64,000 nucleotides of DNA from Trichobilharzia regenti (Eukaryota > Platyhelminthes > Trematoda > Strigeidida > Schistosomatidae): positions 1 through 64,000 of the forward strand of contig CALYDD020000359.1 of assembly GCA_944472135.2 (NCBI GenBank), read 5' to 3'. The notes beneath the pieces were generated by a model, which was not told the DNA's origin, did not search any database, and was given only the letters and a program-made list of their open reading frames with translations. The position numbers were made by a program, and so were the translations under genes. Shown here in pieces: positions 45,053 to 57,346 of the stretch. Positions within the stretch are counted from its first letter, which is position 1; the number at the start of each line of letters is the position of its first letter.

Positions 45053-46203
45053 CTCCCCGGCAAAAAAGGGATCCAACCCTTTTTTCCTTCACGACCAATG
45101 CACGTTGAATTGGATGCCATTGCGAGAACCTGGGTCACACGGACAGAGCTGAAATGGAAAACAAACAGAAAAGCCAACACACCACAAGCATACCCACAGC
45201 ACAATCTCACACATCGCTGACGACCTGCGCCTCCAGACAGAGACCTCCTCTTGACATCTTGCAACACAATCGCCACTTACTAGAATGACTCTTGCAGAAT
45301 GCAACGTGACCATAGCACCAACTCATGATACTCTACGCACACCCTCTTATCTACTCACTACCAATTACCACTGCAATCGCTGGTCACTCATTCTGCCTCA
45401 GTTCTAATAGCGGTGACGCATGCGAGCTTCAGTCGTTTACACTCTTTCTCCCCGGCGCGTCGGACCGCAGCTAACAATTATCTCCGTGTGCATTTCATTC
45501 TCAGCAATAGCCTAGCCTCCCCGGGGTATACGACCCATCTGCTGTCCTTAACATCAATCAATTCATTCACGGATGCAGAAGACTCGAAACAACTTCAGAA
45601 GTAATCGCGACGAAAATTTTAACAAAATTACGCAATAAAAACAAGGTACGGAAACAACAAGTAAACACAATGAATCCAAAAAACACCAATTGATATGACA
45701 AACCACACGAATATACAAATTGTACAAACAACCTCGCGGATCATGTCTTGATGGAATTCCTTTGAAGAATCGCAGGGCTAACACCAGTACGCCTACAACC
45801 CTTCACAGGTTGACGATTGTAATTTGTGGAATGTCCGGACACAAACAAGATTAACCAACAATTACATCAATTGGAACTCACACAACTATTTCACACAAAC
45901 ATATGTACAATCAACACATCAAATGTTGTGGATTCTGACACGACAAACTACCCTTGAAGAACCGTAGGACTTACAGCAGTACGCCTACATTCCTTCTCAG
46001 GTTGATGATCCAAGTGGAAGTCGTCCGTACACAAACAAAATTACCAACAGCTAGATGACAGATAATACCACTTCAGTATATACAATATGAACATATGTAC
46101 AAAATCATACACCAAGCACATTGGACTGCTCATTGATGCGCTACCCTTTGAAGAACTGTAGGACTTACACCAGTACGCCTACAACCCTTCTCAGGTTGAC
46201 GCC

Positions 46204-47490
46204 CTAGGTTGGAAAATCGTCGCAGAGTTCATTTGCTGACTTCCTTCTATCAGCTATATCCTCAAATCTGAACGGCAACACGCCCATGTCATTGTATCGT
46301 AGAATATAGATGACCAACAAACACACGACATATCTCATCAACCAAGTGTAGAAACAGAGTAATTTGCACCAAAGATAATAACATTCAAATAGTAACTTGA
46401 AACTGGAAATGCCTTTATTCGTGCAAGTCAATTTAACAATTACTCTCTCCTTTACACTTGGCTTATCCACACTAAACTGACCATTGATATTCGTCCTTTC
46501 AAACGAACTGATACCACCATAGTCATTGCACAAGATTATTGAGTTCATGGGTGTCTGTTTCATTGTGGATGAGAGCACCAACGATGACTGAGTGACACAA
46601 GGTGATGAACTTAGTGGTGGATCAGAAGCTGTTCTTGTTCGGATCTCAGATAGTTGTCCAACTGCAAGATTACCGCCACTGCTGTCTTTCACTACTAGTT
46701 CGGGTTTAGCACTATCATCTGATGATAGGTGGGCTACACGCTGATCACTTACACTGACTGTCTCACAAGTATGCACACCTTTTGGAACTGCATCTGCGTT
46801 CAATTCTACTTCACGTTGTAGTTGTACAGAACCTTTATTTAACTTAGCAGTAGTAGGCATATCCCGCATCTCATAATGATCAACCAAAGACAACTGTGAA
46901 GTATCATGATCATTATCACGAATATTCACTTTACCGTCAAGTTCATCATTTTCAAACTCTTTAATAACAGAAGTAGACAATTTTGGTTCCTCCTCACAAA
47001 TCAATAAAGGTTTTACATCTTCACTCTGACTAGTTATACTTTGTAAACTTTTGGAGTCAGAACTCCACTCTGAAGCAGTAACTCTATTCTGTGACACTCT
47101 ATTCAGCAACGGCTTACCAGTTGCAACTACAGACTTCTTCACAACAACGTTATCGTCACACAATTCGGAGTCAGGCCTGGAGTTTACATTTAGCTTATCA
47201 CTGAACTTGCTCACTGGTTCACAGTTCACTTCTGTATGCACCTCTTGCACACGTGTAAAACAAAGCCGTGTTTGTCTTGCATCTTGTAACTTATCTGTTG
47301 AGGATGTACTACGAAACCTGTTACACTCACTAGATCTATATGCATTACTAGACATCATGGAGCCTTCTCGATATCCACCTCTCTGAGGCCCTTTCGTCAT
47401 CAATGATTGCATTTTGCCCTCAGACTGCTCTATTCTAGGGGTGAGATGTAATAGACTGGCGAACTTGCTCATAGATTGATTGACACTATC
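46204..47490 (-). pseudogene. Gag-like C-terminal part, copy 2
   Basis: The frame and content match 43402-44688. It follows the LTR at 47491-47854, which interrupts gag between codons for KLVKD and SVNQSMSKF. With the N-terminal part at 47860-48528 it would make one Gag of about 650 residues, so the LTR insertion is what breaks it. The C-terminal hydrophobic segment and stop match the plus-strand remnant at 18241-18446. Confidence 0.8.
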
Positions 47491-47854
47491 TGTCAGTCTC
47501 GTCTCATAAACCGTTAATGCCCAGCTCTCGCTACGCTCGGGCCCACGCTGTTCCTTTGAGTTTCAGAAACGCTTGGTAATAACGGACGCAAACACCAAAA
47601 CACCGATCTGCTGCTTGTTATTTCTTTATTGTTACACCAACATATAAAAGGAATAAACGAACTAAGCCAACTAAGGTCTGAAAACTAATATTACAATAAT
47701 AAATCATTGTTACTTCTGACGATGTTTCACTCTTCTTTCTGAACAGCGACCGATGAGACGATGACTGTCGTATTGATGCCTCCGCGAAAATTGGGGAAGT
47801 TGATTTTGAGCAAACAACCATGAATTGATCGTTCAATCTTCAACTCCATTGACA
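47491..47854 (-). repeat. LTR inserted inside gag
   Basis: This 364-bp LTR is flanked on the plus strand by CTATC (47486-47490) and CAATC (47855-47859), a 5-bp target repeat with one change. The intact gag at 11530-11540 shows the empty site GATAG followed by TGTCAAT, which happens to equal the first seven bases of the LTR. Confidence 0.85.
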
Positions 47855-47859
47855 CAATC

Positions 47860-48528
47860 TTTTACTAGTTTCTGGATATCATCAAATTTCGCCTCGATAC
47901 CCTCATCCTCCATACGGGAGCTCGTCTTCACCCACTTCCTTTGCAGTCGTGTAGGTAGACGTCTTGCTATTACTTCTAGTATAAAACTCGAGTTGAGGTC
48001 ACTCATTCGGCTCATCGAAATCATTCCATTCTTGTAAATTAGCAAATTATCTAAAAACTCAGTGAGTGCCTGGGAGTCATCCTGTAATTGGCCACCATTA
48101 CCCTTAACAGCCTCGAATAATTTCCCTGCAATCATCGAGGGTTTTCCAAACCTTTGACGTAATATGCTCATAGCCTCGTTGTAGCCCTCTTTTGGCTTCA
48201 TAAACTTACAACACTGTATAGCTCTTGCAGCATCTCCAGTGCAATATCTCATCAAATACATTAACTTCGATTCATCATTTAATAAAATACCACTCAACAT
48301 GATCTCAAACTCCTTTATAAATTGTAAATAATCGGCCGGGTTTCCATCAAAACACCGTGGTTCAAATTTAGGGAGTTTGATGTTCCTATTATCCCTGAAC
48401 GGCGAAACAGTAACATCAACCATGTCATGCTTAACATCAGACACATCGTTACAATTAACAGACAAGTCACCATGACTTACTTTCTTGTTTGTATCCAAGA
48501 CACTCTGTCCCTTCTTTGACCCAGGCAT
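47860..48528 (-). pseudogene. Gag-like N-terminal part
   Basis: ATG at 48528 opens MPGSKKGQSVLD, and the frame covers the DUF1759/Pao-Gag-like domain: LPKFEPRCFDGNPADYLQFI, YLMRYCTGDAARAIQCCKF, EAMSILRQRFGKPSMIAGKL. It ends in the inserted LTR after KLVKDCV. It is about 95% identical to residues 1-222 of the plus copy at 10862. The start lies 144 bp from the LTR at 48673, as in the plus copy. Confidence 0.85.
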
Positions 48529-48672
48529 TGTTGAACTTGACCCAATTCCAAAAAAGTTCCAGATATTGCTTGTTCAAAGAGGACTTGACCGGCACCAGGA
48601 AAAATGAACGGCGACTATCCAAACTTTCACCAACTGTTTCAATCCGCCAGATCTGTTTCTATCGTCAGAAAC

Positions 48673-49036
48673 TGTCAGCCAAGTCTCATAAACCGTTAAT
48701 GCCCAGCTCTCGCTACGCTCGGGCCCACGCTGTTCCTTTGAGTTTCAGAAACGCTTGGTAATAACGGACGCAAACACCAAAACACCGATCTGCTGCTTGT
48801 TATTTCTTTATTGTTACACCAACATATAAAAGGAATAAACGAACTAAGCCAACTAAGGTCTGAAAACTAATATTACAATAATAAATCATTGTTACTTCTG
48901 ACGATGTTTCACTCTTCTTTCTGAACAGCGACCGATGAGACGATGACTGTCGTATTGATGCCTCCGCGAAAATTGGGGAAGTTGATTTTGAGCAAACAAC
49001 CATGAATTGATCGTTCAATCTTCAACTCTTTTGACA
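48673..49036 (-). repeat. 5' LTR of composite
   Basis: This 364-bp LTR is flanked outside by AGCTC (49037-49041), the repeat of 41927-41931. Its start on the element strand reads TGTCAAAAGAG, diverged from TGTCAATGGAG. Confidence 0.88.
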
Positions 49037-49041
49037 AGCTC

Positions 49042-50301
49042 TTTTTCAGTACTATCTTCAGAAATAGAACTTCTATAGTTGTCTATAGGTGAACTTAAGG
49101 CTGAGTTAAGGGAAATAAAATACAGCAAGTCAGTAAATGCTGGAAACATCGAAACCGATGCCGAGATATCCAAACTATCAGATGAGATCAGCGATATCAG
49201 ATCGCAGGTCTGTGAACTGACACCTCTAACTATCCTCATGAAAGCTGTAAACCTTAACAAGCTTGACACAGAATTGGTAACTAAGGTAGATAACCTCATT
49301 AACTTTGTTACCACAGAAGTAACAAAACGACTCGACGCAAAACTGAGTGCTATTGTCTACAACGTTCCGGACAATGAGGCACTAAAAAAGGTACAGCGCA
49401 TCTTACTTAGTGAAGCGAAAATGCCTAACTCCAAGACTAAGTGCTATAGGCTGAAGAAGAGTCAACATGAAAAGTGTTGTCCTATTCGTTTTCAGTTCGA
49501 AACACCGACAGAGACCAGAAAATTCATTCACTCCCAACACACCCTATCGCAAGCCAGAAACTACAAACATATAAAGGTCGGGGTGGACAAAACAGTCATA
49601 GAAAGGCGCGCATACAACTATCTCGCTAAGACTAATTGTGAAATAGGTAATAGGACATTGCAAGCAGCCATTATTCCCAACCCTGTGAAAGATACAGTAG
49701 ACCCCACCGCATCACCCCTCTCAAAACACACAGAATTATCCCATCAGAGTGCAACACCAGCCGAAAGGCCACTAGACTGTAACCAAATAAATAACAAAAC
49801 CATACCACCTATCACCGCAGAATCTAAAATGCCATTAAATAACCCCAGAAAAAAGTCAAAAACCCCCGAAATTCGACTTTGCCACTAAACCATACAAACA
49901 AAAACAGTGGCAGCTTAAATAAACCCACACTCCCCACGGTTAATAGTATTAGCACTCACAACGTGCTAAATCGCACCATGGCACACACTAATATCCAATG
50001 TCACAACAATGTCACCCTCAATAGTACAAGTGGTAATAGTCAGAACTCGGCTACCAACAACTCAGGGTCTTCAGAGTATGGCACACAAACAAATTTTGAC
50101 CGGATATATGGTACAAGTCTGCTGGGAACTAACCCACAATGCAGTACACATGAAACCCACACAAGGACACAACTAGCATCAAACAATAGGTGGAATAATA
50201 AGCCATGGTCATCACAAGGATCCAATCATTTTTTATCCCCCGCGTCCCTGTCAGCGTTGAAAAAACAGCTGGTAGGGATGTTAACACTCCTAAACCACTA
50301 A
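49042..50301 (+). pseudogene. LINE B ORF1, 3' part
   Basis: It resumes ORF1 at the coiled-coil region (GELKAELREIKYSK) and continues through the RRM-like module (SAIVYNVPDNEALKKVQRIL). A deletion of about 50 bases near 49872-49885 breaks the frame. The remaining frame (MPLNHTNKNSGSLNKPTLPT...) then runs to 50301 and overlaps the ORF2 start at 50204, showing the intended ORF1 C-terminus that is frameshifted in LINE A. Confidence 0.82.
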
Positions 50302-53300
50302 GCTGGCTCCCTCCTTGCATGAAAACAGGAACGGTCTAGTGCACCCGTATCCATTAGGCACACTTGACACCTGCACAAGTATAGGTCAAATAAAGAACCC
50401 TACCCACTTCTGTAACCTAACTAAAAATAAAAATTCCTTAGTCTATAGCAAATCCAGTACTCCAACTCCTAATTCTTCACCGAAAACAGCACACACCAAC
50501 TCGATAGACATAGGTGAGCATGATGCTGAAACTCCTCTTAACATAGGATCATCATGTCAAGCAGAACTACTGGGTGCTGAACCATATTCGGGGCTGACTA
50601 ACGAACTTAAATACTTCAAATGCTACTTCAACTCTCATCTTTACCTAATCCTCATAAATGCTAGATCTGTTCTAAATAAATTGCCGATGCTCAGAGCACT
50701 CACAGTAATATACAAACCCCCTGTAATTGTCATCACTGAATCTTGGTGTCATTCGAACATCCTGGATGAAGAAATAAGCTTAGATAACTACACACACTTT
50801 CGGTGTGACAGGGAAGGTGGTAAGGGAGGGGGTTGTCTCATGTACTTTCTGAATGCACTTACTGTATCACAGCTAGAAAGTAGTACACTTAACATGCCTG
50901 AGACTCTATGGGTTAATGTACACTTAAATAACGTAACAGCATTAATTGGATGCACCTACAGAGCACCTGGCACCTTTAGTAATTACGAGACCCAACTTAT
51001 TAATACTCTGGAGCAATTATCCGACTTACAATACGATCATAAGATCCTATGTGGGGACTTTAACTTACCTGAAATCAACTGGGATATACCCACAGGCCCA
51101 ACTAAATTTGATAAGTTCTTAGGCACACTGGATATACTTGGCTGGAAACAAACTGTCACTACTCCCACAAGAGGTAACAACGTACTAGACTTAATCTTCT
51201 GCCACAATATAAGCCCCCTTTCAACGCTAGTAGGTTCTGAGTTTCCAGGGAGCGACCACAAAACAGTGTGTGTGCACTGCCAATTCCGCTGAGTAGCAAT
51301 GCATCTCATACCTCCACTTCACAACAAGTAATATATAGGAACTATAGTAAGGCAAACTGGGCCTTAGTTGAATCGATGCTAAGATCCTCCAAATGGGATG
51401 AATACTTCACTACTGATGACCTATCGAGAGCCCTAACCATCTTCTACCATAACTCAAACACATGCTTAGATGCTGTCATTCCACTCCAAACACTAAAGGT
51501 TTCCCCACACAGAAAGTCATTCATAAAACCAAAGGATCGTACGAAACTGAAGAAACTCTCAACAAGTTACTTCAAACACCACGACTTTGGCACTCTAGGT
51601 CTAATACTTAACACCCTTAGCTCCATCTCACAAGCTCGAGATTTCCGTATGAGAAAGGAAGAACGCATCGCAGTAGCCAGTCCTGCTAGAGTGTATGCAC
51701 TCACAGAAATCTTAAGGAAGCGAATGAATCGCAAAAATCACAGCATTTCTCTCCTCATAGACAAAGGTAGGCTATGCACTAACTCTGCAGACATATGTGA
51801 ACTATTCAACAAAACGTTTGCAGGTAACTACCTTAAGCCCTCAGTCCAGCTACTCGATATACACCCTATTACTAAAATGGCACAAACTCCATCTCCACTC
51901 ACACCAAACCAAATTAGCACTGTTCAATTCACTTACGCTGATATTAACCAAACTATAAGAACCCTCAAAAGTTCAAAAGGTTTCGGTACCGACGGTATAT
52001 CATCTTACTTCTATAAATATGGTGGCCCTCTACTGCTGCTTAAAATATTCACAATGTCCCTAGAAACCCAAACTTACCCTGACATATGGAAGACAACATT
52101 CATTATGCCTAAACACAAATCTGGCTCGAAAACTGAAGTCAGTAACTACCGGCCGATCAATATCACACCTATAGCATCTAGAATCATGGAGAGACTAGTC
52201 AAAGATAACTTAATCAAACATATGCTTAGCTGCAACATCATAAGTCCGAACCAACATGGATTCCTGAAATCCAGATCATGTTTAACATGTCACCTAGACT
52301 TCTTCAATTTTGTAACCAGCAGTCGTGACAGACGGCAACTAGTACTTGTCATCTACTTTGACATTTCTAAGGCATTTGACCGTGTTGACCATTTACTGCT
52401 AACAAATAAGCTGAACTCCTTAGGAATACGTGACCCATTATTAGGATGGCTTAAATCATTCCTTAACAATAGGTCCCAAATAGTTAAACTCGGGTCTGCA
52501 ACCTCCAAACCTAGCCCTATCACTTCTGGTGTAGTACAAGGTAGTGTCATTGGACCCCTCCTATTTACACTATACATCAATGACATATGCGCTTGCTTCA
52601 CGCACGGGAAACCATTCATCTTTGCAGATGACCTAAAAGTAGCTTATACATTCCAACGTGATGACTTAGGGAACTTCGAGAATGTAGTGCAGAAGGAATT
52701 AGATAAAATGACTGCTTGGTCGTCCCTATGGAATCTCCAATTTAATCTGAACAAATGTGGCTGGATCTGCTTCGGTGCACCCTCAATTGACCTGAAATTA
52801 ACGCTCCAATCTGCTAACCTAACCAGACTCCGAAGTGTCGTTGACCTAGGCCTGAGGTACTCTAGTGACTTGACATTCTCTGAGCAAGTAGCATCACAGA
52901 CTAGAAAATCGAGGATGCTCTTAGGATGCATACTCAGGAACTTTCACGACAATGAAGCCAAGCTAATTCTGTACAAAACATGTGTCAGACCACTACTAGA
53001 ATACTGTCCATTTATTATAAGCAGCACTCGCACACGTGACAAGCTAAGGATGGAAAGTATCCAACGATATTTTACCTCAAAACTACTTGGCTACGATTGT
53101 AAGAAAGACTACATCTCACGGTGCATGATCCTAAAACTTGACCCACTTTGGACAAGGCGACTTATTATAAACCTAATATTCTTCTTTAAGGTCCTTCACA
53201 AAATATCATTCTCAGGTAACAGGGACATACAATTCGCACAGGAAGGTTCTTACGATCTGCGTAACCAAACTTCCACAGTGACAACTCATTCTTTTAAGTC

Positions 53301-53493
53301 AACACTCCGTGAAAACTTCTTCACAGTCATGTATTCTAAAATATGGAATAGCCTGCCCCTAGATATCAGAACTTGCTCTTCGGTTACAAGCTTCAAACGC
53401 TCTCTATACAGACTGTTTCACTCTACTGATTATATTAATAAACTATTTACTCCTAGAACGAATCAAGCACTAATCTACTACAGCACCTAAAAG
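50204..53493 (+). pseudogene. LINE B ORF2: endonuclease and reverse transcriptase
   Basis: This is the same protein as LINE A ORF2 and better preserved. The endonuclease frame ends at 51292 just after SDHKTVCVHCQFR. The RT and C-terminal frame runs uninterrupted for 740 codons (51268-53490), with YFDISKAFDRVDH, SGVVQGSVIGPLLF, FADDLKVAYTF, CVRPLLEYCPFI and WNSLPLDIRTC. The two frames are related by a -1 shift at a GTGTGTGTG run, exactly as in LINE A. A one-base loss near 50301 also separates ATG 50204 from the endonuclease. RT coding capacity is complete, but ORF2 is split in at least two places. Confidence 0.9.
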
Positions 53494-54641
53494 ACGCACT
53501 TCAACACCCTTAGCAATCTAAAAATATAAATAAACTAGCAGCATGGATGCATAAAGACTTAGTACGGAACATACAGGATTAGTTTACCCTTAGAAATAGG
53601 ACGTGTCACTCTATTGTAACCTTCAAACGCTTGCTATATAAACTGTTTTGTCCAATGACTATCCCTACCAGAACCCATCACTTATTTCTAAAACGCATCA
53701 GTCATTAGAACACTAAAACGCTCAGACTCATTAATACACATTATGACACTAAATAAACTCTAAGACTTCGCATAAATACGTGAAAACACAACTAAAAGTA
53801 AATGTTTACTAATTATAATATACAATTGACATAAACATTTATAATGCATAAAATATTAATGTCCTTTTCATGTTCACATACTTTCTCTTTCTGGTATTCT
53901 GCTGCTCCTATTCATCTTCTGGTCGAGGTCGAACAACCCTGCATCTAAACTGAAATGAGGATTAATTCCAAACCATCTATCTCATAACCACTCAAATTCC
54001 ATGAACGATCCAATTCTACCATTTGAAGACGCTGGCGAACATGCTGTAAATGAGTATTCATGATCTGAAATGAAGAAGCAACTGGTTTTCAAACAGTTTT
54101 CAACATTTTACTCAACTTACGAATACAGTCCGCCATGCAGACACAAATGGAGCAAATGGAGAATTCTGGAATCGACCTCGGCACCATTTGATGCAGTAAA
54201 ACAACTAACATGACCTTATCTAGTTTTCGTATCCACGATCAAATTTCTTTCCTGTTATAAAACTACGATAAGACTGCTGAAAAAATGGAATAAATATATC
54301 ACTGATCTCAACATAATACATCAATAAACTTTAAGCCAAGGGTGCTGTTCACAACAAAGTTATGTTAGCGAATTGACTTCAAGCTTTTTTTCCCAGATAT
54401 TTGTATTACATTCATCTGATGTCTGGGTTTTTTGTTAATGCGAAGACAATATTTCTATATCTCTTTATGTGCTACACAAACAGACTTTATAGCAGACTGT
54501 TCCGACTGACTCTCATGTCAGAGAGAACAACCAAACTGTAAATTCATCATACATCAAATTATGTGTAATTTATATAATAACTTATCCATGCCTGTACAAT
54601 TGGTATGTTCCTGCATAAACAGGAAGAAATATATATGTATA
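53494..54641 (+). other. LINE B 3' untranslated region
   Basis: It matches LINE A's 3' region, with the stem-loop CCCAGA...TCTGGG at 54395-54428 and the terminal hairpin TTCCTG/CAGGAA at 54608-54625. The 86-codon ORF of LINE A is broken by a stop near 54060. Confidence 0.75.
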
Positions 54642-54790
54642 TATGTGGGACTTTATCAAAAGCTTTCCTAACATCTAGAAATAATGTTGCTGCCGAACGA
54701 CCTTTGTCTACACATTCAGTAATGTGGTCGAAATAATCTAACTGGCACGTAATGCACGATCTTCTGTTTAGGAAGCCGTGTTGGAAATGG
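53873..54790. repeat. 918-bp direct repeat, left side of LINE C
   Basis: It starts TTCACATACTTTCTC in LINE B's 3' region, crosses the LINE B/family-3 junction and ends GGAAATGG immediately before LINE C. The right-hand copy is 62088-63006 (919 bp), which begins exactly after LINE C's ATT tail. The copies differ by a few percent. Confidence 0.85.
54642..54790 (-). pseudogene. family-3 LINE fragment (RT) between LINE B and LINE C
   Basis: 149 bp of RT coding sequence (HGFLNRRSCITCQLDYFDH, ATLFLDVRKAFDKVPH) follow directly on LINE B's 3' tail and are cut by LINE C. The same junction is seen intact at 62850-62870. Confidence 0.85.
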
Positions 54791-54874
54791 CGGTACGTTC
54801 GAAATTGGTGACAGTTTTGCACGTGTTCGCTCTGAAATTTATTTACTGCTTATTGTCATATAATTCTTGAAATT

Positions 54875-56233
54875 ATGGTCCAAATCTCTAAAAAGCGTGT
54901 TCGTAGAAACACAATTGTTTTAGATAGTGGCTTAAATTCGGTTATAACTGCATTACCGCCTGGTAATACAGTATCAACTACTAGCTTTCAAAATGGTTTG
55001 AGTGCAGATCTCACTCCTGTGATACAGGTGAAAGATGTTCTGTTAGAGAACTCTGAGTTCTGTAAACTAAACCTCCTTTTGAAAGATATGCAGAGGCAAG
55101 TAAGTGAAATTCAGAAAAAATTAGATCAGTTTGATAGTATGTCACTGCCAATCTCAAATATCACGGAGAGCCGTTCTGATATTGGCCAGGTTAAGTCTTT
55201 ACTGGATGTAACTCAAAATAAGCTTTTGAATTTAGACCCAATGGCCTGTCTTTTAGAAAGGCATCCTAAAATATCTCCAGACAACCTAAATAAAGCTGAA
55301 AACCTGATTGACTGCTTGGCTACGGAGGTGATGAAGCGTATAACCTCTTCTCACCAAGCTATAGTTTACAACGTCCCAGATTCTCTGCCCCTGAAAACTG
55401 TAAGACACAAAATCCTGATTTGTTGCGGCATGGCTAGTGTTCCATGTGAATGCAAACGACTTCGTAAAAAGTCTAACCAGGCTAATTGCCCAATCATTTT
55501 TAAATTCAGTAATTCCTTTGATGCTAGTAAGTTTACTAAATGTCAGGATCATTTAAGACTGAATGGCAGTTATAGGTCTATAACCGTAGCTCAGGATAAA
55601 ACACCGTGTCAGCGTAGAATAATGCGTAGTAATAACCTGGTCACCTTCTCTAGCTTTGATTTACCAAATAAGGATCGTGCACAGCAACAGACACCTAGTG
55701 CTGAAACTAGCATTCAGCAAACTACACAACAACCACACCTGCCAATGGAACTAGGAACTGATTTAGATACCACTACCCCTGTAAATAAAACCTCATCGAA
55801 AGATGTTAAAATGACTAGAACTTCTGCAAGTTGTTCTAAGAAATCTCCCCCCAAACGTAGTAACCTCCCCACGATGAACAAATTTCGCAGGGTTGAAACT
55901 AATGATGGGGAAGAATACTTTGTATTCAATAAGCCTGCTGAGAGTAAGAATGCCAACAAACCATCACTTGTTACGAAAAACTCCTCTCGAAACATAAGTA
56001 TATCTGGAGGTGTTCCGCATGCTCCACCTTATAGAAAGTCAGGCTCCAAGACTCCTAAAGTCTTGCAGCCAAAGCACCTTCCTTCACAATTCCCTTTAAG
56101 TTATAAAAACAACCCGAAGGTGTATACTGGTATGACGAATAGCAGTTGGATGGGTAGACCTTTGATGCTATGCCTTTTAACCGTCAACCTAGGCCCAACC
56201 TGTACTACCCTTATATCCATGAACACATGGTAA
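54875..56233 (+). CDS. LINE C ORF1 protein
   Basis: The intact 452-codon ORF starts at ATG 54875, 84 bp from the element's 5' end. Residues about 60-105 form a probable coiled coil (LLLKDMQRQVSEIQKKLDQF). Residues about 145-245 form an RRM-like RNA-binding module (HQAIVYNVPDSLPLKTVRHK, then NCPIIFKFSNSFDASKF, then YRSITVAQDKTPCQRR). The tail is Ser/Lys/Pro-rich and poorly conserved. The protein is expected to bind LINE RNA in a cytoplasmic particle with ORF2p. It parallels LINE A ORF1 domain by domain. ORF2 opens 35 bases after its stop, at ATG 56268. Confidence 0.85.
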   Translation: MVQISKKRVRRNTIVLDSGLNSVITALPPGNTVSTTSFQNGLSADLTPVIQVKDVLLENSEFCKLNLLLKDMQRQVSEIQKKLDQFDSMSLPISNITESRSDIGQVKSLLDVTQNKLLNLDPMACLLERHPKISPDNLNKAENLIDCLATEVMKRITSSHQAIVYNVPDSLPLKTVRHKILICCGMASVPCECKRLRKKSNQANCPIIFKFSNSFDASKFTKCQDHLRLNGSYRSITVAQDKTPCQRRIMRSNNLVTFSSFDLPNKDRAQQQTPSAETSIQQTTQQPHLPMELGTDLDTTTPVNKTSSKDVKMTRTSASCSKKSPPKRSNLPTMNKFRRVETNDGEEYFVFNKPAESKNANKPSLVTKNSSRNISISGGVPHAPPYRKSGSKTPKVLQPKHLPSQFPLSYKNNPKVYTGMTNSSWMGRPLMLCLLTVNLGPTCTTLISMNTW

Positions 56234-56267
56234 ATTTTCCAGGTGTCCCGAATCACTGGTACGACCC

Positions 56268-57346
56268 ATGGCACCTAGGACCACCTCATTGCACACCAAC
56301 TCCGATGTGCAGACACCCAGTCCGACCTCCTTTTCATTCATAAATTCTTGCGGTGCTGACGCACAAATAGATTTAGGTTATGGTGACATTTTAAGCCAGT
56401 TTGTAGTATCCCGTGACTTATTCACGATATTGCTAATTAATGCACGTTCCTTAATCAATAAGATATCTGAACTAAGGACATTATTATTAGTCGCCAAGCC
56501 TACTGTAGCTCTGATTACTGAGTCATGGTGCTCATCCTCTGTACTTGATGTGCATATAGGTATCGATGATTACACTGTACACCGTGCAAACGGAGATTGC
56601 AAGCGTGGTGGAGGATGTCTCATATATATACATAACTCATTTGTAGTCAGTAAGGTGGAAGATGAAACAATGAATAATGTACCTGACTCACTCTGGGTTG
56701 TCTTACATGGAGATAAGTACAAACTTCTCATAGGCTGTGTTTATCGAGCACCAAGCTCAACAAAAGAAACTGATGCGTTATTAGCTAAATCGTTTGCACA
56801 TGCATCCTCGTTTAGTGCCAATTACAAAATAATTGCAGGGGACTTCAATCTTCCAGAAGTCAATTGGCTAACTAGTTCCGGCCCCAAACGCTTCGACGAA
56901 TTACTTGCCACTATAGACTGTTATGGATGGCAACAACACGTCCAGACACCTACTCGTGGTGACAACATGTTGGACCTTGTTTTTTGTCATGACACAATCC
57001 CAGTATCCACGTATGTTGGTAATCGATTTTCCAGTAGTGACCATAGAATGGTACTCTGCTCTCTGCCTTTCTCACCACTAAATACAGGAAACCAACAAGA
57101 CTCAGGAAGCACAATATGTCGTAGTTACAAATATACAGACTGGGGATTAGTCCAAGAACTTATTCGACTCTGTCAATGGGATGACTATTTTACCACTGTC
57201 TCCCTGGAGGCCTTAGTAACCCTGTTTTACAGGAATGTTACCCTTTGTCTAGATACAGTTGCTCCAAAGAGAATAGTGAAATTAATTAGACACCGAACTG
57301 AATATATTCCAAGGGCACACCGTAATAAGTTAAGGAAGCTGAAGAA
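56268..57346 (+). pseudogene. LINE C ORF2, endonuclease part
   Basis: ATG 56268 opens a frame with a complete apurinic-type endonuclease: TILLINARSLINKISELRTL, VALITESWCSSSVLD, GGGCLIYIHNSF, GCVYRAPSS, IAGDFNLPEVNW, LDLVFCHDTIPV and SSDHRMVLCSLPF. Unlike LINEs A and B it has no frameshift after SDH. At KLRKLKK (about 57346) the frame enters the inserted truncated copy, giving a 548-codon hybrid ORF that jumps from endonuclease straight to the C-terminal domain without RT. That fusion is an insertion by-product. Confidence 0.88.

Larger units (their letters stand above)
45053..47854 (-). repeat. tandem unit 2 (2802 bp)
   Basis: Second copy of the unit described at 42251-45052. Confidence 0.9.
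41932..49036 (-). mobile_element. composite of Gag-only Pao-type elements with four LTRs
   Basis: The whole 7105-bp block is flanked by AGCTC at 41927-41931 and 49037-49041. The uninterrupted target is seen in LINE A near 22772. In element orientation the order is LTR (48673-49036), gag N-terminal part, LTR (47491-47854), gag C-terminal part plus 3' region, LTR (44689-45052), the same gag C-terminal part plus 3' region again, and LTR (41932-42250). The inner LTR sits in gag between GAT(T/A)G repeats. The repeated unit is 2802 bp. No enzyme is encoded. Confidence 0.88.
41525..54641 (+). mobile_element. LINE B (same family as A), split by Gag-only composite
   Basis: The 5' end CGGTACGTTC at 41530 is shared with LINE A. 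ORF1 is interrupted at 41932-49036 by the LTR composite and resumes at 49042. ORF2 runs to 53493, and the 3' end has a hairpin (54608-54625) and AT repeats. Without the insertion it is about 6 kb. It lies inside the family-3 LINE. Confidence 0.87.
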
